A stretch of 35,491 nt of DNA from Bacteroidales bacterium UBA1219 (GCA_002309295.1 DBXF01000074.1:21802-57292); one strand, 5' to 3'. Numbered from the stretch's first letter, positions 1 through 8,308 are shown. The notes: generated from the sequence alone by a model not told the origin. Made by a program: numbers and translations.

Positions 1-869
1 GAGCCTGCCTGTGTGAAACGGAAGATGTTGTCGATGAAGAGCAGGATGTCGCGTCCGCCGGTTTTCTCGTCGCCGTCGCGGTAGTACTCGGCGAGGGTAA
101 GTCCCGAAAGGGCCACACGTGCACGTGCGCCGGGGGTTTCGTTCATCTGGCCGAACACCATGGTGCATTTGGAATCCTTAACGGCTTCGGGGTCGATCTT
201 GCTGAGGTCCCAGCCGCCTTCTTCCATACTCTTGGCGAATTCGTCGCCATATTTGATAACGTTAGCCTCGATCATCTCGCGGAGCAGGTCGTTACCCTCA
301 CGGGTACGTTCGCCCACGCCGGTGAACACCGACATACCGCTGTATTTCTTGGCTATGTTGTTGATAAGCTCTTGGATAAGCACTGTCTTACCCACGCCGG
401 CACCGCCGAACAGACCGATTTTACCGCCCTTGAGGAAGGGTTGGATTAGGTCGATAACCTTGATACCGGTGTAGAGTATCTCCTGACTGGTGGAGAGGTT
501 CTCGAATTTGGGGGGCTCGCGGTGGATGCCGTAGCGTTTCTCGTGCTGAGGTTCGGGCATACCGTCTATGGTGTTGCCGATAACGTTGAACAGACGTCCG
601 TTGATGTTTTCGCCCACAGGCATTGAGATGGGGCCGCCGAGCGACTCAACTTCCATGCCGCGTTGCAGACCGTCGGTGGTGTCCATGGCTATGCAGCGCA
701 TGGTGCTCTCTCCGATGTCGTGCTGGCATTCCAGTATCACTTCGGCTCCGTTGTTCTTTTTTACCTTAAGTGCATCAAAAATATTGGGGAGTTGGACTCC
801 GTCTTCGAAAGTTACATCTACCACAGCTCCAATGATTTGTGATATTTTTCCTTTGCTGGTTGTATCCAT
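1..869 (-). CDS. atpD: F-type ATP synthase beta subunit, 5' part (cut by window edge)
   Basis: This is the catalytic beta subunit of the F1 sector of ATP synthase, which makes ATP from ADP and phosphate at the inner membrane. Translation from the ATG at 869 gives MDTTSKGKISQIIGAVVDV, then the Walker A motif GGAGVGKT at residues 155-162, followed by the beta-subunit sequences GVGERTREGNDL, MNETPGARARVALSGLT and, at the window edge, the Walker B stretch LLFIDNIFRFTQAG. About 289 codons are present; the family is usually 460-510 residues, so the C-terminal part and any following atpC lie outside. Start choice: the ATG precedes the family's N-terminal barrel, and a promoter-like site lies about 35 bp upstream. 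The call is very secure. Confidence 0.97.
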   Translation of the reverse strand, partial: MDTTSKGKISQIIGAVVDVTFEDGVQLPNIFDALKVKKNNGAEVILECQHDIGESTMRCIAMDTTDGLQRGMEVESLGGPISMPVGENINGRLFNVIGNTIDGMPEPQHEKRYGIHREPPKFENLSTSQEILYTGIKVIDLIQPFLKGGKIGLFGGAGVGKTVLIQELINNIAKKYSGMSVFTGVGERTREGNDLLREMIEANVIKYGDEFAKSMEEGGWDLSKIDPEAVKDSKCTMVFGQMNETPGARARVALSGLTLAEYYRDGDEKTGGRDILLFIDNIFRFTQAG

Positions 870-903
870 ATTAACAGTGTTTTTTATTCTCTGATTAGAT
901 TTG

Positions 904-911
904 CGAAATTA
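904..911 (-). promoter_or_regulatory. Probable -7 element upstream of atpD
   Basis: On the minus strand this reads CGTAATTTCGCA, which matches the Bacteroidota -7 consensus TAnnTTTG with one mismatch (TTCG) and keeps the flanking cGTA...GCA seen at other promoters in this window. I see no clear TTTG -33 box. It would give a short leader of about 28 nt before the atpD ATG. The rest of the 870-978 gap is AT-rich with no recognisable feature. Confidence 0.45.
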
Positions 912-978
912 CGAATTTTTTTTCAATTTTTGGGCATTTTCTTGAAAAAAATATTTCAACAGGTTTCAATATTTTGAT

Positions 979-2073
979 TTACACCAATTTATAAATCTTA
1001 CCCGGAAGGAATTTGCATACGTTTTTCAACTCAAGGGTAAGCAAAGTCTTGGCAATTTTTGGCAAAGACAGGTCGCAAAGCGAACTAATTTCGTCGATGG
1101 TCAGCTCCTTGTGCTGAAGCAGAAGGTCGTAGATAATCTTTTCCTCGCCCACAAACTCTTGAAACATTGTCTGTTGCACAGTTTTCTGATTCTTTTTGCG
1201 TTTCCATCCGGTGATGTAGAAAATGTCGTCGGCGGAGGTGAGCAGGTTGGCTTTGTTGGAACGTATCAGCATGTTGCAGCCTTCGGAGTAGGTGTCGTTT
1301 ATCCGTCCCGGCAGGGCAAAGACGTCGCGGTTGTAGCTGTTGGCGATTTCGGCGGTAATGAGCGCCCCGCCTTTCTTTGCCGATTCCATCACCAGAACCA
1401 CGTCGGACAGCGCGGCGATAATGCGGTTGCGGGCGGGGAAGAGTCCCGGGTCGAGTTTGGTGTTGGAAGCGAACTCGGTGAGCAGTCCTCCGTTGGCCAC
1501 CATCTCCTTGGCAAGATTGCGGTGGGCGGCGGGATAGATGAGGTTGAGGCCGTGTCCCAGCACCCCCACCGTGGGCAGTCCGTTGGCGAGGGCCGCCTGG
1601 TGCGACGCCCCGTCGATGCCGTAGGCCAGACCGCTGACAATCAGCACATTCTCCGAAGCGAGCTCCTTCACTATCTGCTCGGTGGCGGTACGTCCGTAGT
1701 CGGTGGCCTTGCGCGAGCCAACGATGCTTACAATCTTGCTGCAGTTGAGGTCGGCGGTACCTTTATAATATAATAGTATGGGGGTGTCGTCGCAGTCGGG
1801 ACGTTTCAGACGCTGCGGGTAGTCGGGGTCGTCGACAAACAGCAGCTTGATGTCGTTTTTCGTCACGAACTCCATCTCGGCTTCGGCGGCGGCCAAAATA
1901 GTTTTGTCGAGGATGTGATCGACGATAGTGCGTTTGCCGAAGGCCGCTTCGAGGGCTTTGCGGCTCTCCTTGAAAAGCTCCTCGGGGTCGGTGTACACCT
2001 CCAGAATCTGGCGGGCGGTCTTGCCTCCCACCTGAGGTATCATCGTAAGTGCAATCTGGTACAGTCGGTTCAT
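979..2073 (-). CDS. dprA: DNA processing protein DprA (Smf)
   Basis: DprA binds incoming single-stranded DNA and loads RecA during natural transformation; it is cytoplasmic. At 364 residues it has the family's full length. The N-terminus (about 1-60) is a helical SAM/HhH-like region (MIPQVGGKTARQIL). The central Rossmann-like domain carries IVGSRKATDYGR, SGLAYGIDGASHQAAL, GHGLNLIYPAAHR, FPARNRIIAALSDVVLVME and KGGALITAEIA. The last 60 residues form a winged-helix-like DML1 domain (EEKIIYDLLLQHKELTIDEI). The start codon overlaps the upstream Nudix stop by 4 bp (ATGA), so the two genes are translationally coupled. DprA is widespread in species not known to be competent, so its presence does not prove transformability. 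Confidence 0.96.
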   Translation of the reverse strand: MNRLYQIALTMIPQVGGKTARQILEVYTDPEELFKESRKALEAAFGKRTIVDHILDKTILAAAEAEMEFVTKNDIKLLFVDDPDYPQRLKRPDCDDTPILLYYKGTADLNCSKIVSIVGSRKATDYGRTATEQIVKELASENVLIVSGLAYGIDGASHQAALANGLPTVGVLGHGLNLIYPAAHRNLAKEMVANGGLLTEFASNTKLDPGLFPARNRIIAALSDVVLVMESAKKGGALITAEIANSYNRDVFALPGRINDTYSEGCNMLIRSNKANLLTSADDIFYITGWKRKKNQKTVQQTMFQEFVGEEKIIYDLLLQHKELTIDEISSLCDLSLPKIAKTLLTLELKNVCKFLPGKIYKLV

Positions 2074-2699
2074 ATAGTGTCACGTTTTTTTAATACTTCG
2101 CCAAGGTAATTCAATGAGGAATAGCTGGTTGCAAGGTTTTCGAACATCTGTTCCCTGCTCACCCAAACGGCCTTTTCGATGCCTTCCTCGGTTTGTGGGG
2201 TGAGGGCGGCGGCGGCCGAATACATGTCGTACCACGCTGTCTGTTTCAGAATCCAGCGGCCGTCCATATTATATATATGGTATGTCTTGGCAATACAGCG
2301 GTCGGCAGCAACATCTCGCACTCCCGTCTCCTCCTGCACTTCGCGCACGGCGGCGTAGCGTATGGTCTCGCCTTTTTCCACATGTCCTTTGGGGAGGTCC
2401 CACTTTCCGAAACGGAAAATCATCAGCCTTTCGTCCTCGGGATTGCACACCACCCCGCCTGCCGCCTTGCGGAATTCGAAGGTGTTGAGCAGATAACGCA
2501 AAACCTTTGTCAGAGGGCATTTGCACATAACCACGAGGCTTATTTCGGCACCGTCGGAAAGGAACTCCGAAAAAATTTCGGAAAAATTTTCGTCGGTGCG
2601 AAAAAAATATTTTTTGTCGCGGGCAAAATCGGGTATTTTTTGCTCCGAATTGACAAAAGTTACAAAATTCGACCTGTAAAAAACCGTAAAATTATCCAC
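2070..2699 (-). CDS. Nudix hydrolase with N-terminal extension
   Basis: A 209-residue Nudix-superfamily pyrophosphohydrolase. The Nudix box is visible as GHVEKGETIRYAAVREVQEETGV split over about residues 124-146 (G-x5-E-x7-R-E-x2-E-E-x-G). Before it, residues 1-75 form an extension that ends at the KAAGGVV strand opening the Nudix fold. The substrate cannot be told from sequence. The start is a GTG at 2699: no in-frame ATG occurs before about residue 57, and the extension looks like that of Bacteroidota homologues (VFYRSNFVTFV). It is the first gene of a pair with dprA and is transcribed from the minus-strand arm of the palindromic promoter at 2788-2815, giving a leader of about 85-90 nt. Confidence 0.9.
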   Translation of the reverse strand: MDNFTVFYRSNFVTFVNSEQKIPDFARDKKYFFRTDENFSEIFSEFLSDGAEISLVVMCKCPLTKVLRYLLNTFEFRKAAGGVVCNPEDERLMIFRFGKWDLPKGHVEKGETIRYAAVREVQEETGVRDVAADRCIAKTYHIYNMDGRWILKQTAWYDMYSAAAALTPQTEEGIEKAVWVSREQMFENLATSYSSLNYLGEVLKKRDTI

Positions 2700-2781
2700 T
2701 TTTTTTTACTTTTAACCATTAGCTACAAACTGTAAATCAGATATGTTGAAAAAAAGTCAACATTTTTTTCCCGATTTATGA

Positions 2782-2824
2782 TTTGAGTATTGCAAAAATA
2801 CGTATTTTTGCAATATGAAACAAA
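2782..2824. promoter_or_regulatory. Palindromic bidirectional promoter between Nudix-dprA and pyrE
   Basis: Positions 2788-2815 form a perfect 28-bp palindrome with half-site TATTGCAAAAATAC. Each arm contains a full Bacteroidota -7 element. On plus, TATTTTTG lies at 2803-2810 with TTTG at 2782-2785 (17 bp spacing). On minus, TATTTTTG lies at 2800-2793 with TTTG at 2824-2821 (20 bp spacing). The palindrome ends on the A of the pyrE ATG, so the plus transcript is expected to start at or within a few bases of that ATG. The two polymerase sites overlap and cannot be occupied together. Confidence 0.8.
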
Positions 2825-3471
2825 TCGAAGAAATAGCACAGACCACAGCCAAGTTTTTACTTCAGGTAAAAGCTATAAAGCTAAACGAAAAGAACCCTTT
2901 CACATGGGCTTCTGGACGTAAATCCCCTATATACTGCGACAACCGCGTTACCTTGTCGTATCCCGAGATACGCACATATATCCGCCAGCGTTTTGTTGAC
3001 GTCATCACCGAGAAATTCGGCGATTTCGACGTTATTGCAGGCGTAGCCACCGGTGGCATACCGCAAGGCGTACTTGTTGCCCAGGACTTGGGCAAACCCT
3101 TTGTTTACGTACGTCCCGAGGAGAAAAAGCACGGCCTCACCAACCAGATAGAAGGCTATATCCGTGAAGGACAGACAGTTGTTGTTGTCGAAGACCTCGT
3201 TTCCACCGGAAAGAGCAGCTTGGTGGCAGTGAAAGCTCTGCGCGACCACGGATGCCGTGTGAAAGGCATGGTTGCCATCTTCACCTACGGACTGAAGGTT
3301 TCCGAAGAGGCTTTTGCAAAAGAAAACGTGGACCTCATCACCCTCACCAACTACGACAGCCTTCTGAAAGTGGCCATCGACGAGGAATACATCTCTGAGG
3401 AGGACCAGTTCTCGCTGAAAAACTGGCGCAAAGACCCCGAGAAATGGTCGGAAGACCACATGAACCAATAA
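2815..3471 (+). CDS. pyrE: Orotate phosphoribosyltransferase
   Basis: PyrE joins orotate to PRPP to make orotidine 5'-monophosphate, the fifth step of pyrimidine synthesis. It is 218 residues long, normal for the family. The PRPP-binding motif is TVVVVEDLVSTGKSS at residues 121-135; other family landmarks are ASGRKSPIYCDNR (32-44), GVATGGIPQG (76-85) and the flexible-loop region VRPEEKKHGLTNQIEG (99-114). The ATG is part of the palindromic promoter, so the mRNA is probably leaderless or nearly so. It heads a co-directional run with the SRPBCC gene (7 bp gap) and hpt (4 bp gap), putting de novo pyrimidine and purine-salvage phosphoribosyltransferases in one unit. Confidence 0.96.
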   Translation: MKQIEEIAQTTAKFLLQVKAIKLNEKNPFTWASGRKSPIYCDNRVTLSYPEIRTYIRQRFVDVITEKFGDFDVIAGVATGGIPQGVLVAQDLGKPFVYVRPEEKKHGLTNQIEGYIREGQTVVVVEDLVSTGKSSLVAVKALRDHGCRVKGMVAIFTYGLKVSEEAFAKENVDLITLTNYDSLLKVAIDEEYISEEDQFSLKNWRKDPEKWSEDHMNQ

Positions 3472-3478
3472 CCGCGCC

Positions 3479-3889
3479 ATGACCATTGAAAGCAAGAAGA
3501 CACTGATAAACGCACCAGCCGAGAAGATATTCGCCTTTGTAAGCGATTTCAACAATTTCAGCAGCATGATGCCCCCGCAGGTGGAAGGCTGGCAGACCGA
3601 CGGCAACACCTGCTCCTTCAAAATCAGCGGCTTTATGCAGATAACCCTCGAGATGGTGGAACGCACACCGTTCTCGAAAGTCGTCGTTGCCCCCGCCGCC
3701 GACTCCGGCAGCCCGATGCCCTTCAAGATGGTTATCGAAATGAAGGAGAAAGACAGCCAGACCGACACCCGAATCGCTTTCGACATCGACGCCAACCCCA
3801 TGATGGTGATGATGATAAAAGGCAAAGCCAAAGACGCCCTCGACCTGATGGCCGACCAGCTGAAATATTACATCGAAAACCAACAATAA
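3479..3889 (+). CDS. SRPBCC-superfamily (START/Bet v1-like) protein
   Basis: A 136-residue cytoplasmic protein with no signal peptide. The opening ESKKTLINAPAEKIFAFVSDFNNFSSMMP is the usual N-terminus of polyketide cyclase/SRPBCC proteins, which bind hydrophobic ligands in a helix-grip cavity. The last third (DANPMMVMMIKGKAKDALDLMADQLKYYI) corresponds to the long C-terminal helix. The ligand is unknown. It lies 7 bp after pyrE and 4 bp before hpt, so it is very likely co-transcribed with both. There is no evidence tying it to nucleotide metabolism beyond that position. Confidence 0.85.
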   Translation: MTIESKKTLINAPAEKIFAFVSDFNNFSSMMPPQVEGWQTDGNTCSFKISGFMQITLEMVERTPFSKVVVAPAADSGSPMPFKMVIEMKEKDSQTDTRIAFDIDANPMMVMMIKGKAKDALDLMADQLKYYIENQQ

Positions 3890-3893
3890 CACT

Positions 3894-4424
3894 ATGAAAG
3901 TCAGAGACAAATACTTCAAGCCCTATATGTCGGGCAAAGAGATTGCCGACATCGTGGCCTCGTTGGCCAAGCAGCTGAACAACGACCTTCGCGACAAAGA
4001 CCCGCTGTTTTTGGGCGTTCTCAACGGCAGTTTCATCTTCGCCTCCGACCTGCTCCGCGCCATCGACTTCGACGCACAGATTTCGTTTATCAAAATGTCG
4101 TCGTACAGCGGCACCAGCACCACAGGCACAGTGAAACAGCTGATAGGCATCAACGAAGACCTTACGGGACGCACCCTTGTGATTGTGGAAGACATCGTGG
4201 AGACGGGCATCTCTATGGAGAAACTGCTGGCAATGCTGCGCGAGAAAAACCCCGCCGACATCAAAATCTGCACCCTTTTCTTCAAACCCGGCAAATTCCA
4301 GAAAGACTTCAAAATCGACTACATAGGCAAATCCATCGGCGATGACTACATAGTGGGCTACGGTTTCGACTACAACGGCTACGGCCGCAACCTCGACCAA
4401 ATTTATGTTATTGACAATCAGTAA
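3894..4424 (+). CDS. hpt: Hypoxanthine phosphoribosyltransferase
   Basis: This enzyme salvages hypoxanthine (and often guanine) with PRPP to IMP or GMP. The 176-residue length is normal. The PRPP-binding motif is LVIVEDIVETGIS at residues 95-107; the PPi-binding loop region is FLGVLNGSFIFASDL (39-53), and the base-binding C-terminal segment is IVGYGFDYNGYGRNL. The SSYSGTSTTG segment (69-78) is the flexible catalytic loop. It is the third gene of the pyrE run. Confidence 0.95.
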   Translation: MKVRDKYFKPYMSGKEIADIVASLAKQLNNDLRDKDPLFLGVLNGSFIFASDLLRAIDFDAQISFIKMSSYSGTSTTGTVKQLIGINEDLTGRTLVIVEDIVETGISMEKLLAMLREKNPADIKICTLFFKPGKFQKDFKIDYIGKSIGDDYIVGYGFDYNGYGRNLDQIYVIDNQ

Positions 4425-4446
4425 TCAACAATAAAAACCAAACGTT

Positions 4447-4698
4447 ATGAAATCACATTTGAAAAGAAACGCATTTTTCACAATAATCGGATTTACTTTG
4501 CTCATCCTGGCCATGATGTTGCTGTACGTAATCGGATCCAATAATTTCAAGCTGGATGTTATGTACGTCATCACACATGTCCTGATATTTGTGTTCCTTT
4601 TGTTTATCAACTATCAGGCCTTCAGAATGTGGCAATACGAGGAGACTCCCAAAAAGGACGACGTGGAGCTCGAAATTAAAGACACTACAAACGAGTAA
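4447..4698 (+). CDS. Small two-helix membrane protein, unknown function
   Basis: An 83-residue protein that I do not recognise. Two hydrophobic segments are visible, about residues 9-31 (AFFTIIGFTLLILAMMLLYV) and about 37-58 (DVMYVITHVLIFVFLLFINY), followed by a charged cytoplasmic-type tail (EETPKKDDVELEIKD). It starts 22 bp after hpt and ends 15 bp before the next membrane protein, so it probably belongs to the same transcription unit. Length, clear codon structure and spacing support a real gene. Confidence 0.75.
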   Translation: MKSHLKRNAFFTIIGFTLLILAMMLLYVIGSNNFKLDVMYVITHVLIFVFLLFINYQAFRMWQYEETPKKDDVELEIKDTTNE

Positions 4699-4713
4699 CT
4701 CCCTCTGTTTGAG

Positions 4714-5433
4714 ATGAAAAAAGCGGACTTTATCCTTATTTTGTGCGTTGCCGCAGTTCTGGCACCGTTTTTCATTCCCGCCACCGGTTTTTACGACACC
4801 TTTGTGCACCTCACCGACGAGCATCCGTTTCTGATGAGTTTCGCCAAATTCGCCATTCTCTCCACCCTTGGCGAGATGATAGGTCTGCGTATCAGCAAAG
4901 GCACCTACTACACCAAAGGTTTCGGCATACTGCCGCGAATGATAGTGTGGGGCATCCTCGGTATGGGCATCTGCATGTCGATGATGATTTTCAAGGCCGG
5001 TATTGTGAACGTTATCGGCGTGATAGCCGCCGACTCCAGCGCCAGCGTGCCCGACTCCATTGCCAACATAAGCCAAATTTTCAAAGGCGACCTCAGCTGG
5101 GGCAAGGTGGGCATAGCTTTCTGCGTAAGCGTGGCCATGAACTCTATCTTCGCACCTGTCTTTATGACCCTGCACAAAATCACCGACACCCACATACTAA
5201 GCAACGGCGGCACGCTGGGCGGTTTCTTCCGTCCTATCAAGATGAGGGAAATAATAACCCACCTCAACTGGGACGTGCAGTGGAATTTCGTTTTCAAGAA
5301 AACCATACCGCTGTTCTGGTTCCCGGCACACACCATCACTTTCCTGCTGCCCAGCCAGTTCCAAGTGCTGTTTGCTGCACTGCTCGGCGTGGCTTTGGGA
5401 GTGATTCTGGCAATAGCCAACAACAAAAAATAG
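4714..5433 (+). CDS. Multi-pass membrane protein, faintly Mpv17/PMP22-like
   Basis: A 239-residue integral membrane protein with about five hydrophobic segments: near residues 5-22, 38-55, 70-100, 130-150 and 205-235. The C-terminal part (NWDVQWNFVFKKTIPLFWFP, then HTITFLLPSQFQVLFAALLG) recalls the signature of the Mpv17/PMP22 family (aromatic, FP/WP, NF, VP/LP, R/Q, then a final helix). That resemblance is my impression from motif spacing and needs a profile search. It follows the two-helix protein by 15 bp and precedes a porin-like gene. No substrate or role can be assigned. Confidence 0.75.
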   Translation: MKKADFILILCVAAVLAPFFIPATGFYDTFVHLTDEHPFLMSFAKFAILSTLGEMIGLRISKGTYYTKGFGILPRMIVWGILGMGICMSMMIFKAGIVNVIGVIAADSSASVPDSIANISQIFKGDLSWGKVGIAFCVSVAMNSIFAPVFMTLHKITDTHILSNGGTLGGFFRPIKMREIITHLNWDVQWNFVFKKTIPLFWFPAHTITFLLPSQFQVLFAALLGVALGVILAIANNKK

Positions 5434-5494
5434 CAATCCCGTTGCGGTAACCCGTTTTAGGCGATGCCGCACAGCATGGCAACACTCGTTATTT

Positions 5495-6760
5495 ATGAAA
5501 AAAGTTCTTTTGATACTCGCAACCGCAGCACTTTTCGCCACAGCGCAAAGCTCCGAAAAGGACACCGTGCCCCCCGCCAAGAAATGGGGCTATAAGTTAT
5601 CCGGATTCGTAAGTCCTCAGCTGTTTTACGACTCGAGGCAGGTGGTGAGCGGCCGCGAGGATATGATGCTTTTCTACCCCAAGCCCATCGAAACCGACGT
5701 TAACGGCAACGACCTCAACGCCGTGCCCAACCTCAACATGCTGGCCATCTCCACCCGTCTGGCCCTCAGTTTCTGGGGTCCCGACGTGCTTGGAGCCAAG
5801 ACTTCGGCCTACATCGAAGGCGATTTTACCGGTGCAACCGATGCAAGTATCAACCTGTTCCGTCTGCGTCACGGCTACATAGATATGAAATGGCACAGCA
5901 CCGAGCTGCTGATGGGGCAGTTCTGGCACCCAATGGTTATCCACGAGGTGATGCCCGGCACCCGTCCGCTGAACATGGGCGCGCCCTTCCACCCCTACGC
6001 ACGGTTTGTGCAGACACGTCTTTCGCAACGTGTCGGGCCGATGGAACTTCTGGGCGTGGCCGCCTTCCAGCTCGACAACAAATCCGCCGGTCCCGACGGG
6101 GGAAGCACCAAATATCTGAAAGCCACCACCATACCCGAACTCAACTTCCAGCTGCGCTACCGCGGCGACCGTCTGTTTTTGGGCGCCGCCTACCATCTGC
6201 TGGTGATACAGCCCCGCCTTTCAGTAACGGATTCGGCAGGTAATGAATTCAAAACCGGAACAAGAGTGCCGTCGCACAGCCTCACGGTGTTCGGAAAATA
6301 CGAGTTCCCGCATTTCAGCCTACGCTCGCAGGTGGTGTGGGGCAACAACCTCAGCGCCATCTCCATGATGGGCGGATATATCGAAAGTCCCTTCGACGAA
6401 ACGACGAAAAGCTACTCGTACCAACCTTTCGGATGCACCACGGCGTGGGTGGATTTCGGCATGAGCAAAGGCAAATGGCGTCCCGGCATTTTCGCCGGAT
6501 ACGGCAAGAACAACGATTTTGGAAAAACTCTGGAGAACGGCAGCCAAGTTTACGGCCGCGGTTTCGAGATAGAGAGACTGTGGCGCGTGCAGCCGCGTAT
6601 CGCCTTCTACCCCAGCGAGAAAATCGGACTCTTTTTCGAAGTGGAATACACCCGTGCCTATTACGGTGAGGAAGACCTTCTTATCGGTCCTTTATGTTAT
6701 AAGCCGGGATTCCCCGTGAGCAATACGAGAATCATACTTCAGGCAATTTACAACTTCTGA
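5495..6760 (+). CDS. Outer-membrane porin-like beta-barrel protein
   Basis: A 421-residue secreted protein. The signal peptide is about residues 1-18 (MKKVLLILATAALFATAQS). The rest alternates short amphipathic strands with polar turns, contains GYIDMKWHSTELLMGQFWHP, typical of DcaP/trimeric-porin-like barrels, and ends in a terminal phenylalanine (LQAIYNF), the signal for barrel insertion into the outer membrane. This supports an outer-membrane channel or porin; the transported solute is unknown. A 61-bp gap separates it from the preceding membrane protein with no obvious promoter in it. Confidence 0.82.
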   Translation: MKKVLLILATAALFATAQSSEKDTVPPAKKWGYKLSGFVSPQLFYDSRQVVSGREDMMLFYPKPIETDVNGNDLNAVPNLNMLAISTRLALSFWGPDVLGAKTSAYIEGDFTGATDASINLFRLRHGYIDMKWHSTELLMGQFWHPMVIHEVMPGTRPLNMGAPFHPYARFVQTRLSQRVGPMELLGVAAFQLDNKSAGPDGGSTKYLKATTIPELNFQLRYRGDRLFLGAAYHLLVIQPRLSVTDSAGNEFKTGTRVPSHSLTVFGKYEFPHFSLRSQVVWGNNLSAISMMGGYIESPFDETTKSYSYQPFGCTTAWVDFGMSKGKWRPGIFAGYGKNNDFGKTLENGSQVYGRGFEIERLWRVQPRIAFYPSEKIGLFFEVEYTRAYYGEEDLLIGPLCYKPGFPVSNTRIILQAIYNF

Positions 6761-6807
6761 TGTTCAAAACTTTCGTAAACCACCCTTTTTCATAACAGAA
6801 AAAAACG

Positions 6808-6815
6808 TATTTTTG
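6808..6815 (+). promoter_or_regulatory. -7 element of the nusB promoter
   Basis: ACGTATTTTTGCA contains a perfect TAnnTTTG and is the same core as at pyrE. The -33 region is poor (TTTC at 6788-6791, 16 bp away). The predicted leader is only about 8-10 nt before the nusB ATG at 6831. Confidence 0.7.
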
Positions 6816-6830
6816 CAAAAAAAATAAACA

Positions 6831-7814
6831 ATGCTAAGCAGACATTTCCTACGCTCAAAAGTGCTTCAAACGCTGTATTCGTGCAACGTTTCCGACGGCA
6901 ACGACATCGACGTTGTGCAGAAGAACTTCATGCACAATATCGAAAGCTTCAACCGATTGGAAATTAACCAGATATACACCTTGGTACACTTGCGGAATTT
7001 CGCCGCCAACTTTATCGAAGAGGGCAAGCAGAAATTCATCCCCTCCGAGGCCGACAAAAACCCCAACATGCGGTTTGTGGACAACGCTTTCATACGCCAG
7101 ATTGCCGAAAACCACAGTTTCCGCCTGCTGTGCAACGACATGAAAGCCGACCTTGTGAGCGAGGACGCCATTTTCCGCAAGCTGCACAGCGCACTTCGCG
7201 AAAACCCCAAATACAAGGAATATATGTCGGCGCCCGAAACGGACTACGCTACCGACAAAGCTTTTGCCATCGAGGTTTTCAAGTTTGTGGTGAACGAGCA
7301 GAACATCATCGATTTCTTCAACGACGAGTCCATTTTCTGGGAGTCGGACTATATGCAGACCGCCCAGCTGACGCTGAACGTACTGAAGAAAATCGACGAG
7401 AACTTCGCCGACGACGGGGTTTTCCCACTAATCTACGACAGCACCTCGCCTAAAGAGGCCGACGACGTGGATTTCGCCAAAGAACTGCTCAGTAGCACCA
7501 TACTTTCGTGGGACGAATATGTGCCTTTCATCACCAAAAACCTCGACCGCTGGGAATACGACCGCGTGCCGGTGATAGACATACTGCTGATAAAGATGGC
7601 GCTGACGGAGTTCACCCACTTCCCCTCCATCCCCGAGCCCGTAACCATCGACGAATATATCGAACTTTCCAAGGAATTCAGCACCGACCGCAGCAAGCTG
7701 TTCATCAACGGCATACTGGACCGCATACAGATAGAGATGCGTTCCAAAGGCATGATACAGAAAAGCGGCCGCGGACTTTACCAACCCAACGAAGAAGAAG
7801 AACAAAACGACTAA
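6831..7814 (+). CDS. nusB: Transcription antitermination factor NusB (long Bacteroidota form)
   Basis: NusB, with NusE (S10), forms the rRNA antitermination complex on boxA. The NusB fold is in the C-terminal third, about residues 220-320: ILSWDEYVPFITKNLDRW, DRVPVIDILLIKMALTEF, PEPVTIDEYIELSKEFSTD and KLFINGILDRI. The N-terminus MLSRHFLRSKVLQTLYS is the family's first helix. At 327 residues it is about twice the length of E. coli NusB; the insertion of charged helical sequence in the middle is usual for Bacteroidota NusB. It begins a run with the DUF1573 lipoprotein (3 bp gap) and yajC. Confidence 0.93.
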   Translation: MLSRHFLRSKVLQTLYSCNVSDGNDIDVVQKNFMHNIESFNRLEINQIYTLVHLRNFAANFIEEGKQKFIPSEADKNPNMRFVDNAFIRQIAENHSFRLLCNDMKADLVSEDAIFRKLHSALRENPKYKEYMSAPETDYATDKAFAIEVFKFVVNEQNIIDFFNDESIFWESDYMQTAQLTLNVLKKIDENFADDGVFPLIYDSTSPKEADDVDFAKELLSSTILSWDEYVPFITKNLDRWEYDRVPVIDILLIKMALTEFTHFPSIPEPVTIDEYIELSKEFSTDRSKLFINGILDRIQIEMRSKGMIQKSGRGLYQPNEEEEQND

Positions 7815-7817
7815 GCC

Positions 7818-8273
7818 ATGAAAAAACGCACATCACTAATACTGCTCCTTGTAGCAACGGCAATGCTCATCGCCAGCTGCGGCGGAAACGGCAACTCCGA
7901 CGTCGACACAAGCGTGATAAACAACCCCAACACCGCTTCGGGCGTGGACAAAGACGCCAAAATCCCTATAATAAAATTCGACAAGATGCAGCACGACTTC
8001 GGACGGCTGTCGAAAGGCGAAATGGTTAGCTACAGCTTCAAATTCACCAACACTGGAAATGCCAACCTACTCGTCAAAGAATGCACCGCCACCTGCGGAT
8101 GCACCGTGGCCGATTTCCCGAAAAACGAAATAAAACCCGGCGAAGAGGGATTCATCACCGTGTCGTTCAACTCCGCCAACAAACACGGACAGCAGATACA
8201 GACCGTTACAGTGGGCACCAACGCACAGCCCTCGCGCTACATACTGAAAATCATTGCACAAGTGGAACACTGA
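7818..8273 (+). CDS. DUF1573 lipoprotein
   Basis: A 151-residue lipoprotein. The signal peptide ends in the lipobox LIASC, with Cys21 the lipidated residue, followed by GGNGNSD. Residues about 50-150 are a DUF1573 domain: FDKMQHDFGRLSKGEMVSYS, FKFTNTGNANLLVKE, CTATCGCTVADFPK and PGEEGFITVSFNS. The domain is an immunoglobulin-like (ASH/MSP-type) beta sandwich of unknown function. It directly follows nusB and precedes yajC, an order common in Bacteroidales. Confidence 0.93.
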   Translation: MKKRTSLILLLVATAMLIASCGGNGNSDVDTSVINNPNTASGVDKDAKIPIIKFDKMQHDFGRLSKGEMVSYSFKFTNTGNANLLVKECTATCGCTVADFPKNEIKPGEEGFITVSFNSANKHGQQIQTVTVGTNAQPSRYILKIIAQVEH

Positions 8274-8308
8274 AATAAATTATTTATTAACGATAAAAAC
8301 TTTTTACA

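Noticed and set aside
1111..1773. Long plus-strand ORF (220 codons) opposite dprA
   Set aside because: It lies wholly antisense to a certain gene, has low-complexity Gly/Val/His-rich translation and no family features; it is a codon-bias shadow.
4453..5193. 246-codon minus-strand ORF opposite the small membrane-protein genes
   Set aside because: His/Gly/Ala-rich translation with no domain; it overlaps two better ORFs with clear membrane helices and operon spacing.
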